Below, one piece after another: positions 8,609 to 15,681 of a stretch of DNA of 29,269 nt. This DNA is from a virus. Numbering within the stretch: the stretch's first letter is position 1; every line of letters begins with the position of its first letter. A program made the position numbers and the translations under genes. Location of the stretch: IMG/VR virus record IMGVR_UViG_3300044822_000045, positions 1-29,269 of that record; one strand, 5' to 3'. The notes under the pieces are model-generated. The model had not been told where the DNA came from and did not search any database. It saw nothing but the letters and a program-made list of their open reading frames with translations.

Positions 8609-9175
8609 TTAAGGGTAAGAGATCAGTTCATCGATGACGGTGTCATCGATCAGTTGGACGTTCGCGCTCACGAGGTGCGTGATGGCATAGGTGCGCATCA
8701 CCTTGCGGCGGAACGTCAGAGCCAGATCCGCGCGCCGGATCCACTGCTGGTTCACGAGCTCCGGCACCTGGCGGATCGGGCCGTTCGAGGTGAAGCGGAT
8801 AGGGAGCAAGCTTTCGGTGTTCTGCGGGATCGAAAGCCCGTCGCGAAGCATCTTGGCCATCCCTTGCGCATTCGGACCGTAGAAGCTCGAGAGGACATCA
8901 ATGCCTTCGTGGCGCCAGTAGTCGGTGTTATCGGCTACCGGGTCATAGGCGATCCAGGGGCCCGCATCCCCTTCTTGCGTGCTCACCCCGAGCGCGCACC
9001 AGTTGACCTTGGGTTCCGGCTGCTTCGGTGGCGTCGGCTGCCAGCGCGGCCGCACGAGTGACCCGTCAAGGCCCGTCACCTGTGAGATGAGCGCCTGAAA
9101 GATCGCATCGAGCGCGTCATCGTCCGCCACGGCGCCCGTCGGCAGAAGCACTCCGCCGGTCGCACTGGTGTTCAT
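8609..9175 (-). CDS. Tail/neck terminator protein (LIC_12616-like)
   Basis: A 188-residue protein with NWCALGVSTQEGDAGPWIAYDP and YWRHEGIDVLSSFYGPNAQ. This signature belongs to the LIC_12616 / phage neck terminator proteins, which cap the tail tube before head joining. It sits directly upstream of the sheath gene (10-base gap) and after the head-closure-like gene, where the tail terminator is normally found. Length is typical. No enzymatic motif is present. Confidence 0.72.
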   Translation of the reverse strand: MNTSATGGVLLPTGAVADDDALDAIFQALISQVTGLDGSLVRPRWQPTPPKQPEPKVNWCALGVSTQEGDAGPWIAYDPVADNTDYWRHEGIDVLSSFYGPNAQGMAKMLRDGLSIPQNTESLLPIRFTSNGPIRQVPELVNQQWIRRADLALTFRRKVMRTYAITHLVSANVQLIDDTVIDELISYP

Positions 9176-9179
9176 GATT

Positions 9180-9551
9180 TCAGCCCGACAGCGGTTTCAG
9201 TTCACAGACCGCTTGCACGAAGCCGCGGCCGTAGCTCGAGTAGTCATTCACATCGGTGACGGTGTACCTCGCGCCGCGCCATTGGATGACATCGGCGGTG
9301 AGGCCGTGCTTGCCATCGATCAGAATGAATCGCGTGACGATCAGAATGCTGCCCGTGATCCGCTCCCCGTCCGGGGTGCGCTCGAGTTCGCTCCCTCGAA
9401 GGGAGGTCACGACCCCCTGGAACGGAATCGCGGTCACGGTGTTCTGCGCCAGGCCGTCAGCGCCCACGAGCTGCACGCCGCGGTTACACAAGAGCGTGCG
9501 GTCGACGAAGTCCGGATCCGTCAGAAGATCCGTCACGTCGAGATTGGGCAT
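9180..9551 (-). CDS. Head-closure/neck protein
   Basis: A 123-residue protein from ATG 9551 (MPNLDVTDLLTDPDFVD). AGGAAA lies seven bases upstream, so this start is favoured over an in-frame ATG at 9596 that would overlap the homing endonuclease gene. L-L-x-D-P-D-F near residue 10 and a beta-rich body (RFILIDGKHGL, QWRGARYTVTDVNDYSSYGRGFV) resemble head-tail joining proteins of DUF4054/DUF2184-type phages. The gene belongs to the neck block but is separated from the preceding neck gene by the homing endonuclease. The exact role is by position. Confidence 0.6.
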   Translation of the reverse strand: MPNLDVTDLLTDPDFVDRTLLCNRGVQLVGADGLAQNTVTAIPFQGVVTSLRGSELERTPDGERITGSILIVTRFILIDGKHGLTADVIQWRGARYTVTDVNDYSSYGRGFVQAVCELKPLSG

Positions 9552-9559
9552 GTGATTTC

Positions 9560-10240
9560 CTAAGCTTTTGCTCTTTTGACCATTCCGCGAATCCATCCCG
9601 CGGGGATTGGTTCGCCAGCGCGCAACTGAAGATTCACCGCGCCATCATTTGCCCACTGCCTACCTGTCATCGCGATGCGTGCGCCTACTCCGCGCTCTGG
9701 GTCTGCCCACTGCCGCAGCATGGAGGCGGTGCGCGCCGCCCGCTGTTTCTTCGTATGCTTCTTGCCTAGCTTCGCCGCTGCCATCTTGGCCTTCGACTCA
9801 GGAGACCATTCTTTACCCACATTCCACGGGACGAAGCCCTTCTTGAATCGCGTTTTCTTGGCAAAGGCGAGAGCCTTAGCCCGGTAAACGGGGTCCTGCC
9901 AGTGGCGCAGTTTTGACGCGCGGATTTTCCGCCGAACCGATGCGACAGAGGCCGGCGAATCTTCGCCGCCCGGCACGATGTTGTATCCACCGGGACAGAG
10001 AGTCGACATGGACGCTATGAATTCACGCTCCATCTGCGCAACTTCAGCCCGAGTACCGGAACCGAGGACTGACCTGATGATTCCCTTTGTCCCGTATTTT
10101 CTCATCGCGCTATATAGCGCAGATTTTAAACCACGCTTCGCGCAGTGCTGATGCGACCGCCAGCGAGCGTCAACATTGCTCGCAATCCCAACGTAGCGTT
10201 TGCCGTTGGGGAATTCCAGGCAGTAGACATAATCAGCCAA
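9560..10240 (-). CDS. GIY-YIG homing endonuclease with NUMOD3-like repeats
   Basis: A 226-residue free-standing homing endonuclease. The GIY-YIG nuclease domain is at residues 4-90: YVY (4-6), YVG (16-18), a basic helix with R26, glutamate E71 in MERE, and Y-N at 86-87. Two NUMOD3-like DNA-binding motifs follow (NVGKEWSPESKAKM at 140-153 and the GKKHTKKQR region). A C-terminal W-A-N-D-G...I-P-A-G-W-I-R-G segment resembles the recognition module of phage endonucleases. The start is TTG 10240, immediately after the TAG of the neck gene. It has no structural role and interrupts an otherwise tight neck operon, so it is a selfish insertion that probably cleaves related phage DNA near this site. 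Confidence 0.88.
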   Translation of the reverse strand: MADYVYCLEFPNGKRYVGIASNVDARWRSHQHCAKRGLKSALYSAMRKYGTKGIIRSVLGSGTRAEVAQMEREFIASMSTLCPGGYNIVPGGEDSPASVASVRRKIRASKLRHWQDPVYRAKALAFAKKTRFKKGFVPWNVGKEWSPESKAKMAAAKLGKKHTKKQRAARTASMLRQWADPERGVGARIAMTGRQWANDGAVNLQLRAGEPIPAGWIRGMVKRAKA

Positions 10241-10831
10241 CTAGATTTTTCTCACCACTGAGGTTATCGAATTTCTCAATTGTGATGTATTAATTAATGG
10301 CTTGATTCCGGTGGCCGCCTGCGCATCCGCCGGCGACATGCCGGAGTCCACCAGCTGCATGTATTGCTTCTCGCTCTTGCGCATGGAAGCGGTGCCGCGC
10401 GAGCGGTGGCGATTGCGAATGGTCGAGGGCGCCAGGGGCACGAAGTTCCCGGAGTTGATTTCATTGCGCGCGAAATTAGCGCCGATGATTCCGGCGGCTT
10501 GCAATGCTTGATCCGCCTTGGCGGTATCCCCGACAAGGGCCGCATCCGCTGCAGCCCGCATTTGCACGAGCGCGGGGTCGGTGGCTTTGTCGACGCCCGG
10601 AATGAGGAATGGTCGCGCGGGAATATTCGCCGCGGGGCTCCCGAATTCATGGACGTACGCCAACGCCGCGTTGTTCATCGGGTCGCCGTCTTGCCGTGCG
10701 TCGGCTGACTCGGGAAACCCGATCAGCACTTGGTTCCCGACCAAATCCTGCAGAGAGGCGAACACTTCGGAGACGATGTCCTTGGTGATCGTTACGGGAT
10801 TCGCAAAGCCGGGATCGAATCGTAGAGCCAT
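10241..10831 (-). CDS. Tail completion/neck protein (HK97 gp10-like)
   Basis: A 196-residue protein with LVGNQVLIGFPES, an N-N-A-A-L-A-Y-V-H-E-F-G-S-P segment (about 52-65) and I-P-A-R-P-F-L-I-P-G. The A-x-x-H-E-F-G...I-P-x-R-P-F signature is typical of gp10/virion-morphogenesis neck proteins. It ends with PLINTSQLRNSITSVVRKI, the normal C-terminal helix. The last about 60 bases are distinctly AT-rich compared with the rest and abut the homing endonuclease, suggesting co-conversion when that gene arrived. ATG 10831 has an AAGG site. Confidence 0.72.
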   Translation of the reverse strand: MALRFDPGFANPVTITKDIVSEVFASLQDLVGNQVLIGFPESADARQDGDPMNNAALAYVHEFGSPAANIPARPFLIPGVDKATDPALVQMRAAADAALVGDTAKADQALQAAGIIGANFARNEINSGNFVPLAPSTIRNRHRSRGTASMRKSEKQYMQLVDSGMSPADAQAATGIKPLINTSQLRNSITSVVRKI

Positions 10832-10855
10832 TGAATTACCTTCAAATTGTCATCT

Positions 10856-11113
10856 ATGCTTCGATGCGTGAAATTCACAGAACATCGCGATTCGATGGCG
10901 CCCTTGGTCGAGCTTGCCGACCGGGCCGCGCTGCTCGCGCACTGCCGCCGGTTGCTCTCCCCGCCGCTCTCCCCGATGCTGTTCCAGTTCAGCGATGAGA
11001 AGCTGGAAGTCACGCCCTATGTCGACGATCCGCGCACTGGGTGGGATACGCACCTGGTCATCATCAAGGGATTTGGCCCCTTGGGTTACACCGATGGGCC
11101 CGTGCCGCCGTGA
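10856..11113 (+). CDS. Hypothetical plus-strand gene inside the minus-strand late operon (moron candidate)
   Basis: An 85-residue open frame on the strand opposite to all surrounding late genes. It fills a 283-base stretch where the minus strand has no credible gene. The product has a helical N-terminal part (LADRAALLAHCRRLL) and a beta-like C-terminal part with WDTHLVIIKGFGPLGYTDGP, which reads like folded protein. ATG 10856 is used here; TTG 10847 and ATG 10895 are alternatives, and none has a good ribosome-binding site. Phage morons often sit this way. No family is recognised and the gene could be spurious. Confidence 0.42.
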   Translation: MLRCVKFTEHRDSMAPLVELADRAALLAHCRRLLSPPLSPMLFQFSDEKLEVTPYVDDPRTGWDTHLVIIKGFGPLGYTDGPVPP

Positions 11114-11114
11114 C

Positions 11115-11501
11115 TTAGAACTGCACGCCGCCGGCGCCTAAGAGCCGCGCCATGTTCAGGAACTGAATGCCGTAGCTGCTCATATTCCAAAAATCCCCAT
11201 CCGTGAGCAAGACGCTTTGCGCGTCATAGCCCGCGGAGACTTTATCGACCGCCTTCGCGGTCATGATCCCCTGCACGGCTCCGGGTATTCCCCCGGCCGC
11301 CGCCACCTGCTGATCCCTTGCGGCGAGGGTCAGGTGATGGCAGATGAACAGGCTCGTCCCGGTATCGATCAGGGTGTCCCATCGATTCGGGTCCAAGAGC
11401 AAAACGGACACCGAGAGCCACAATCCGATCGCCGCATCCGTGTAGGCCACGGGATCCGTGAACTCGGGGAACTGCGCTCGTAACGTCGCCGGGGTGACCA
11501 A
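11115..11501 (-). CDS. Head-tail connector protein (DUF4054-like)
   Basis: A 128-residue protein beginning with T-P-A-T-L-R-A-Q-F-P-E-F and ending with QFLNMARLLGAGGVQF. F-P-E-F near the start, a helix with LFICHHLTLAARDQ, and S-A-G-Y-D...W-N-x-S-x-Y-G-x-x-F-L are the marks of DUF4054 connector proteins. These bind the portal ring to form the head completion layer. The start is TTG 11501, directly after the TAG of the preceding small gene, the same TAG-TTG junction as at the homing endonuclease. Length is normal. Confidence 0.75.
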   Translation of the reverse strand: MVTPATLRAQFPEFTDPVAYTDAAIGLWLSVSVLLLDPNRWDTLIDTGTSLFICHHLTLAARDQQVAAAGGIPGAVQGIMTAKAVDKVSAGYDAQSVLLTDGDFWNMSSYGIQFLNMARLLGAGGVQF

Positions 11502-11705
11502 CTAGCGACCCTTGCGCTCTTTGGCGTCAGGCTTCTCTTCCACCTTCTCTCTCTCAGCCGCCTTCTCGATGTGCCCATCGGCACCCGCTCTGATCCACGG
11601 ATGATTGGCCGTCTCATCCGAGATCTCGTGCGCGCCCACCGGGAAGGATCGCTCCACCCCCGGAGTGCAGAACACGAACGGTTTTATGACCGTGATTTTT
11701 GACAT
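11502..11705 (-). CDS. Small head-associated protein, 67 aa
   Basis: A 67-residue protein (MSKITVIKPFVFCTPGVERS) with a short beta N-terminus, a helix (VGAHEISDETANHPWIRAGADG) and a highly charged Lys/Glu tail (EKAAEREKVEEKPDAKERKGR). Proteins of this layout are common between the major capsid and connector genes of small myophages and siphophages, usually called structural or hypothetical. ATG 11705 has an AGGGGA site upstream. A role in head completion is only suggested by position. Confidence 0.6.
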   Translation of the reverse strand: MSKITVIKPFVFCTPGVERSFPVGAHEISDETANHPWIRAGADGHIEKAAEREKVEEKPDAKERKGR

Positions 11706-11724
11706 AGCGTAATCCCCTTCCGGT

Positions 11725-12798
11725 TTAACCCAGGTTAGCCCTGCGACCGGCTGTCTCAGGATATACGAGCTCGACCGCACCCATACGACCAAAATAGGTC
11801 GTCAATTGCCTGAGGTCCCGATACTCGAGCGGGGTTCTCTGCAGGGGCACCAGGGGGTAGCGCACGCGCATCGGATCTTTGATGTACGCATGCATGGAAT
11901 CGGTCGCTGCCGGGCCGCGGCCGCCGTTGTTGGTACCCGTGAGCCACTTGCAGGGCTGCACTTCCAAGGGCTTCCCGTTGATCGCGTTCGAGAGGCAATT
12001 GATCTTCAAGTACTCCAAGATGCTCATGTTGCCGGCGCTCGAGATCTTGGTGGAGACCAGGAGCGTATAGGGGGCGGGCGCAATCAAAAGCCGCTCGGGG
12101 CACAGCGCATAGGCGGTGGCCGCCCACACGGAGTTCAGGAGCGAGTTGACATCGGCGACGATCAGATCGGCAGCCGTTGCAGGGTTTGCCGTGATGAGCG
12201 CAGCCCATCCGCCCGTGACGGCGTTGCCGACATTGGTCATGCTCACGTGGTTCAGCATGCCGGTGGTCCCGACCACGGTGTCACCCATGTACACCAGCTT
12301 GTCGATGTCCATCTGGTACTTCAATTGCATGGCGGCGAATTTCTGCTGATCGACCGGGCGGCCTAACTTTTGTGCCGATTCGAGTTCCGGGAGCGTCCAG
12401 CCGAGCTGCATGCCCCAAATGCCCAACGGGTTGATCGTCTTGCCGATATCCAAGGCAATTCCCGTGATGGCATTCGAGTCCTTGCCGATCCAGGCGATAT
12501 CCGAACCCGCAACGCCCGAGGCAGCCGCAAAGTTCGAATTCGTGAAGCTCGAGAACTCATCGGCGATCGAGACATCTTCCCGCAGGTCGATATCGCGCGC
12601 CCAGGTCACCGAGGCCAAGGGCTGGTGCAGCCGCTGGTCCAGGCGCTCGAGTTCGCCCACCAAAAAGACGCCCGCGGCGTCGATCGTCTGGGAATCAAAG
12701 GTCATCAGGCCGTCGCGCGTTTTGAACGCCCGACGGGAGCTCATCTGGCCATCGCGCGTTTGAGTCGCCCGACGGACCGCTTGTCGTACAGTCATCAT
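11725..12798 (-). CDS. Major capsid protein (DUF2184-like)
   Basis: A 357-residue capsid protein. The DUF2184 core begins at M32 (MTFDSQTIDAAGVFLVGELERLD). It contains RDIDLREDVSIADE and a GLPVDQQ-like GRPVDQQKFAAMQLKYQMDIDKLVYMGDT block, then GMLNH and a C-terminal FGRMGAVELVYPETAGRRANLG. The start used is the ATG pair at 12798. ATG 12705 (MTFDSQ) is an alternative that removes a 31-residue leader. That leader is a duplicated 13-residue segment and may be a propeptide removed by the DUF2213 protease upstream; this is inference. Confidence 0.82.
   Translation of the reverse strand: MMTVRQAVRRATQTRDGQMSSRRAFKTRDGLMTFDSQTIDAAGVFLVGELERLDQRLHQPLASVTWARDIDLREDVSIADEFSSFTNSNFAAASGVAGSDIAWIGKDSNAITGIALDIGKTINPLGIWGMQLGWTLPELESAQKLGRPVDQQKFAAMQLKYQMDIDKLVYMGDTVVGTTGMLNHVSMTNVGNAVTGGWAALITANPATAADLIVADVNSLLNSVWAATAYALCPERLLIAPAPYTLLVSTKISSAGNMSILEYLKINCLSNAINGKPLEVQPCKWLTGTNNGGRGPAATDSMHAYIKDPMRVRYPLVPLQRTPLEYRDLRQLTTYFGRMGAVELVYPETAGRRANLG
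12702..12777 (-). repeat. 39-nt tandem duplication in the capsid leader
   Basis: Two imperfect copies, at about 12702-12738 and 12741-12777, are offset by 39 bases (13 codons). They encode VRRATQTRDGQMS and SRRAFKTRDGLMT. They lie entirely within the N-terminal extension of the capsid protein. The offset keeps the frame, so the duplication is tolerated as protein. Confidence 0.7.
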
Positions 12799-12836
12799 GT
12801 GTGTGTTTCTTCCGAAAAAGTGGTGTGTCAGGGGAA

Positions 12837-13325
12837 TCAGATGTTGAAGGCGATTTCGACGTTGCCGCTCGCATCGGCCGGGCCCATGAAGGCGACTCCG
12901 AGGAGTGCGACGTTCGAGCCGCCAACCGAGGTCGCCTCGAGGCCGCCGATCGGGGTGCCCGCTGCGGCATTCGCGTAGCGCACATACACCGTGCCTTGGG
13001 CAGTCGGGGTACCGGCATTTGATTGCACGGTCATGTAGCCGCGGCGCAGGATGTTCGCAAGGCCGCTCGTCAAGGGAACCGCGGTGCCGAGCGGGTCAGA
13101 GGCATTCGCGCCCGTGATGGGATAGGGTCGGACGAGAAAGCCGTACGGGGCGGTATCGCCCACGGCGGAGAGCGGTACGAACAGGCCCGCGGCGATCTTG
13201 CCGGGGATGCCGTAGCTTAAAAAGGGTGCGGCGGCATTCAAAGGCTGTGCTTCGATGGTGGCGATCGATTGGCGAGACACATCGCCCGGGATGCCCTGGG
13301 CCATCCGGTAGAGAATTGCAGTCAT
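12837..13325 (-). CDS. Head cement/decoration protein (structural cement Gp24-like)
   Basis: A 162-residue beta-rich, glycine/alanine-rich protein (MTAILYRMAQGIPGDVSRQS) with GLFVPLSAVGD, LVRPYPITG and G-T-V-Y-V-R-Y-A-N segments. The order DUF2213 protein, this gene, then DUF2184 capsid is the usual one, and the intervening protein is the structural cement that decorates or clamps capsid hexamers. ATG 13325 is preceded by AAGGA. Confidence 0.72.
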   Translation of the reverse strand: MTAILYRMAQGIPGDVSRQSIATIEAQPLNAAAPFLSYGIPGKIAAGLFVPLSAVGDTAPYGFLVRPYPITGANASDPLGTAVPLTSGLANILRRGYMTVQSNAGTPTAQGTVYVRYANAAAGTPIGGLEATSVGGSNVALLGVAFMGPADASGNVEIAFNI

Positions 13326-13348
13326 GTGAGATTGTCCTTAAGTGAAAA

Positions 13349-14020
13349 TTAGCGGTTGGCCCAGAAGGCTTTGTTCGCATCGTTGATGCTCGTGACCGAG
13401 CCGGCTTTCCCGAAGTCGCGGGTCGCGGTGCCCTTCAAGGCGCCCGCGCGGTTGTTGCGCAGGCGTGCCAATTCGGCGGCGCCGTTGAAGACGCCCAAGA
13501 GCGCATCGCCGGTCAAGGTTTTGATATCGCGTCCCATCAGGAACGGCTCGATGAATTCCTTGCCCGCGTCCGTGGCATCGGCGGTGGCCAATGCCTTGGT
13601 GAGGAGCTGAGGCAGCGCGGCTTTGCCCGACAACGCATCGCCGGTCGGGATCTGAATCCCGGGGCAGAGAATCTCGGCGCGCGAGAAGATCTCCTTCAGC
13701 GCATCGCCGGTGTAGGTCTTGCCCAAGTCGACTTGCTTGCCGGCGTTCTCGGCCTCGAGCGCATCTTTGGCCTCTTTGTCTTTCTTCTCTTCCTCTTCGT
13801 CGTCCTCGGCCTTTTTCTTCTCGGCCCGCTCCTCATCCGCGTCCTTCGCTTTCATCGCGGCGAGCTCATCGCGCACTTCGCGCAAGGAGTCCTTGACCTT
13901 CTTCATTTCGGGATCGCTCTCCTCATCCTCGGATTCGAGCTCGGCCTTCATGGCGCGCTCGTCCTTCGCCTTGAAGGCATCCATGAATCGGTTCAAGCGA
14001 TCGGCAAAAGTGGTTTTCAT
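13349..14020 (-). CDS. Nested scaffold protein from internal start (candidate)
   Basis: Inside the DUF2213 gene, ATG at 14020 (MKTTFADRLNRFMDAFKAKD) is preceded by AGGAG with an 8-base gap, a better ribosome-binding site than most true starts here. Translation from it, in the same frame, gives a 223-residue protein equal to the acidic/coiled-coil scaffold half. This is the arrangement of lambda C/Nu3 and many DUF2213-type genes, where free scaffold is made in excess over the protease fusion. Seen: the strong internal start. Inferred: its use. Confidence 0.6.
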   Translation of the reverse strand: MKTTFADRLNRFMDAFKAKDERAMKAELESEDEESDPEMKKVKDSLREVRDELAAMKAKDADEERAEKKKAEDDEEEEKKDKEAKDALEAENAGKQVDLGKTYTGDALKEIFSRAEILCPGIQIPTGDALSGKAALPQLLTKALATADATDAGKEFIEPFLMGRDIKTLTGDALLGVFNGAAELARLRNNRAGALKGTATRDFGKAGSVTSINDANKAFWANR

Positions 14021-14842
14021 CAAAAATTCTCCTGGGAAGTGGTCGCGTGTGGCGCAACGCGGGCCGGCTCGGCCCCTCGTTACTAGGGCAACGTGGTTGC
14101 CCACGATATTGGTCTGCACCCCTCGTCCGGGCGCGGTCTGTTCGTAATCGGATTCGTAGCCTGCGGATAATTCCGGCAGGTACTGATTCACATGGGCAAT
14201 CGCATCGGCGGCGGTGATGAGCAAGTCCGCGAAGAGCAGGTCATCCTCGATCCCGGTTCCGCGGCGCACGTTCTGCGTGACGCCCACCGTGAGTGCGTTC
14301 CAGTTCGAAGGCCCGACGAACTCATTGGGGTGATCGACCGTGACGCTCTTGCCCTCGAAGCTCGCCATGGTCTTCTCCGAGAAGACCTGCTCGGGGGTGC
14401 GCTCGACGCGGATATCCCCGGAGGCGTCGGGCTCCAAGGGCACCTCATCGGTGCCGTAGCGCTGCTCGCCGGTGCGGGCAATGGCCACGCCCTCGCACAG
14501 CAGAAACCCTTCTGGCGTGATGCGGCGGGTCTTGCCTAATTCGCCCGGCGCATAGAAGGCCATCCGGTCGAGCATCTGCACATGGCGGTGCGCAGGGCGG
14601 CTGTCGTGCGTCTCGTTCATTCGGTAAAGCTCGTTCAATCGTTTGGCCGCGGTGCCGAGCTCATCGCGCCGCTTCTCTAGGAGCGGGTGTTTCATCAATT
14701 GGCCTTTGAATGCGCCGTTTGCTTGAGGCTTATTCGAGATCTCCTCGAATCGGCTGATGTCTTTTTCGATCTCGCGCATTTTTTGCTCGAGGCCGGCAAT
14801 GGCGGTGCGCAGTTGATGCCCCTGCAAATCTTGGGTCTGCAT
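13349..14842 (-). CDS. Prohead protease/scaffold protein (DUF2213-like)
   Basis: A 497-residue protein in three parts. Residues 1-88 are a coiled-coil N-terminal extension (EQKMREIEKDISRFEEI) not usual for the family. About 89-275 is a DUF2213 domain: MLDRMAFYAPGELGKTRRI, V-D-H-P-N-E-F near 174, and G-N-H-V-A-L-V-T-R-G-R-A-G near 257, probably the catalytic H/S region. About 276-497 is a charged coiled scaffold (EEDDEEEEKKDKEAKDA) and a C-terminal helix-rich end. ATG 14842 overlaps the MuF stop by one base. ATG 14620 is an alternative start. It should process and shape the procapsid. Confidence 0.78.
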   Translation of the reverse strand: MQTQDLQGHQLRTAIAGLEQKMREIEKDISRFEEISNKPQANGAFKGQLMKHPLLEKRRDELGTAAKRLNELYRMNETHDSRPAHRHVQMLDRMAFYAPGELGKTRRITPEGFLLCEGVAIARTGEQRYGTDEVPLEPDASGDIRVERTPEQVFSEKTMASFEGKSVTVDHPNEFVGPSNWNALTVGVTQNVRRGTGIEDDLLFADLLITAADAIAHVNQYLPELSAGYESDYEQTAPGRGVQTNIVGNHVALVTRGRAGPRCATRDHFPGEFLMKTTFADRLNRFMDAFKAKDERAMKAELESEDEESDPEMKKVKDSLREVRDELAAMKAKDADEERAEKKKAEDDEEEEKKDKEAKDALEAENAGKQVDLGKTYTGDALKEIFSRAEILCPGIQIPTGDALSGKAALPQLLTKALATADATDAGKEFIEPFLMGRDIKTLTGDALLGVFNGAAELARLRNNRAGALKGTATRDFGKAGSVTSINDANKAFWANR

Positions 14843-15681
14843 CAGCTGTTCATCCTCGGATCATCGAGCAGCGGCTCTGGCCAGCAACGGCAGTTCGGAA
14901 ATTGGCCGGGGTGGTGGTAGCGGATCTTGCCGTTCTCATTCACCGCGGGCGGGTGGGCCCACTCGCAAATCTTGCCTTCCATGGCTTTGTGTCCCGCTCG
15001 CACGTCCTGATCGCCGGCGGTGCGCCAGCGGTAGTGACTCGAGCCTGCGTGTTCGGCGCGCGCTTGGGTCAGGACGGACGCGGTTCTAGCGACTTCGGTG
15101 CGTGCAATCAGCAGGGCGCGGGATTCGGTCACCGCGCCGGTGCGCAGGATCTCTTTCGAGATCTCGCTCGCGCGGGTCGAATTCTCGAGCCCCTGGAGCG
15201 TCAGTTGATGCACCCGCTCCCCCGCCTGTCGCGGCAGGGATTGGATGAGCGAGACTTGTTCCGAAAGCAAGGAGCGCATGCGCTCACCCACCGGCGTCTG
15301 CACGATGTCGTGATGCAGCTGGGTCGAGATCGCTTGTCCCAAGCTGCGCCAGGACTCCAAGTCCCGCGCGTTCACCTCATTCAGCATCTTTCTGGCGGTC
15401 GACTTCGCCCAGGGCAGCAACGCTTCCGCATAGGCTTTCAGCATCTCAGGCAGCGAGGGCGCCAAGGGCGAGAGGGGTTCGCGCGCATGTAACCCGTGCC
15501 GGTCGATCTCCGCCGCGGTCTGATCGGCGGCGCCCGCGATCAGTTCGCCGACGTGCTCGGCGATCTGCCTAAGCGATTTGGCGTACAGGCGCTCCGGGCG
15601 CTTAGTCTTCGTCGGGTTCTGTCGCCCCGGGCGCTTCCTTGCGTCCGTGGTTTGCACGGAGCAGCTCAGGGGCGCGATCAT
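14842..15681 (-). CDS. Phage head morphogenesis protein (MuF/SPP1 gp7-like)
   Basis: A 279-residue protein with the MuF-type C-terminal domain: an R-A-L-L-I-A-R-T-E-V-A-R-T helix, then Y-R-W-R-T-A-G-D-Q-D-V-R, then H-H-P-G-Q-F-P-N-C-R-C-W-P at the C-terminus. The D.RxGH...P..NCRC pattern is diagnostic. These proteins bind the portal and enter the head. The start overlaps the portal stop by ATGA. No fused effector domain is seen; the N-terminal 150 residues are helical. Confidence 0.85.
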   Translation of the reverse strand: MIAPLSCSVQTTDARKRPGRQNPTKTKRPERLYAKSLRQIAEHVGELIAGAADQTAAEIDRHGLHAREPLSPLAPSLPEMLKAYAEALLPWAKSTARKMLNEVNARDLESWRSLGQAISTQLHHDIVQTPVGERMRSLLSEQVSLIQSLPRQAGERVHQLTLQGLENSTRASEISKEILRTGAVTESRALLIARTEVARTASVLTQARAEHAGSSHYRWRTAGDQDVRAGHKAMEGKICEWAHPPAVNENGKIRYHHPGQFPNCRCWPEPLLDDPRMNS

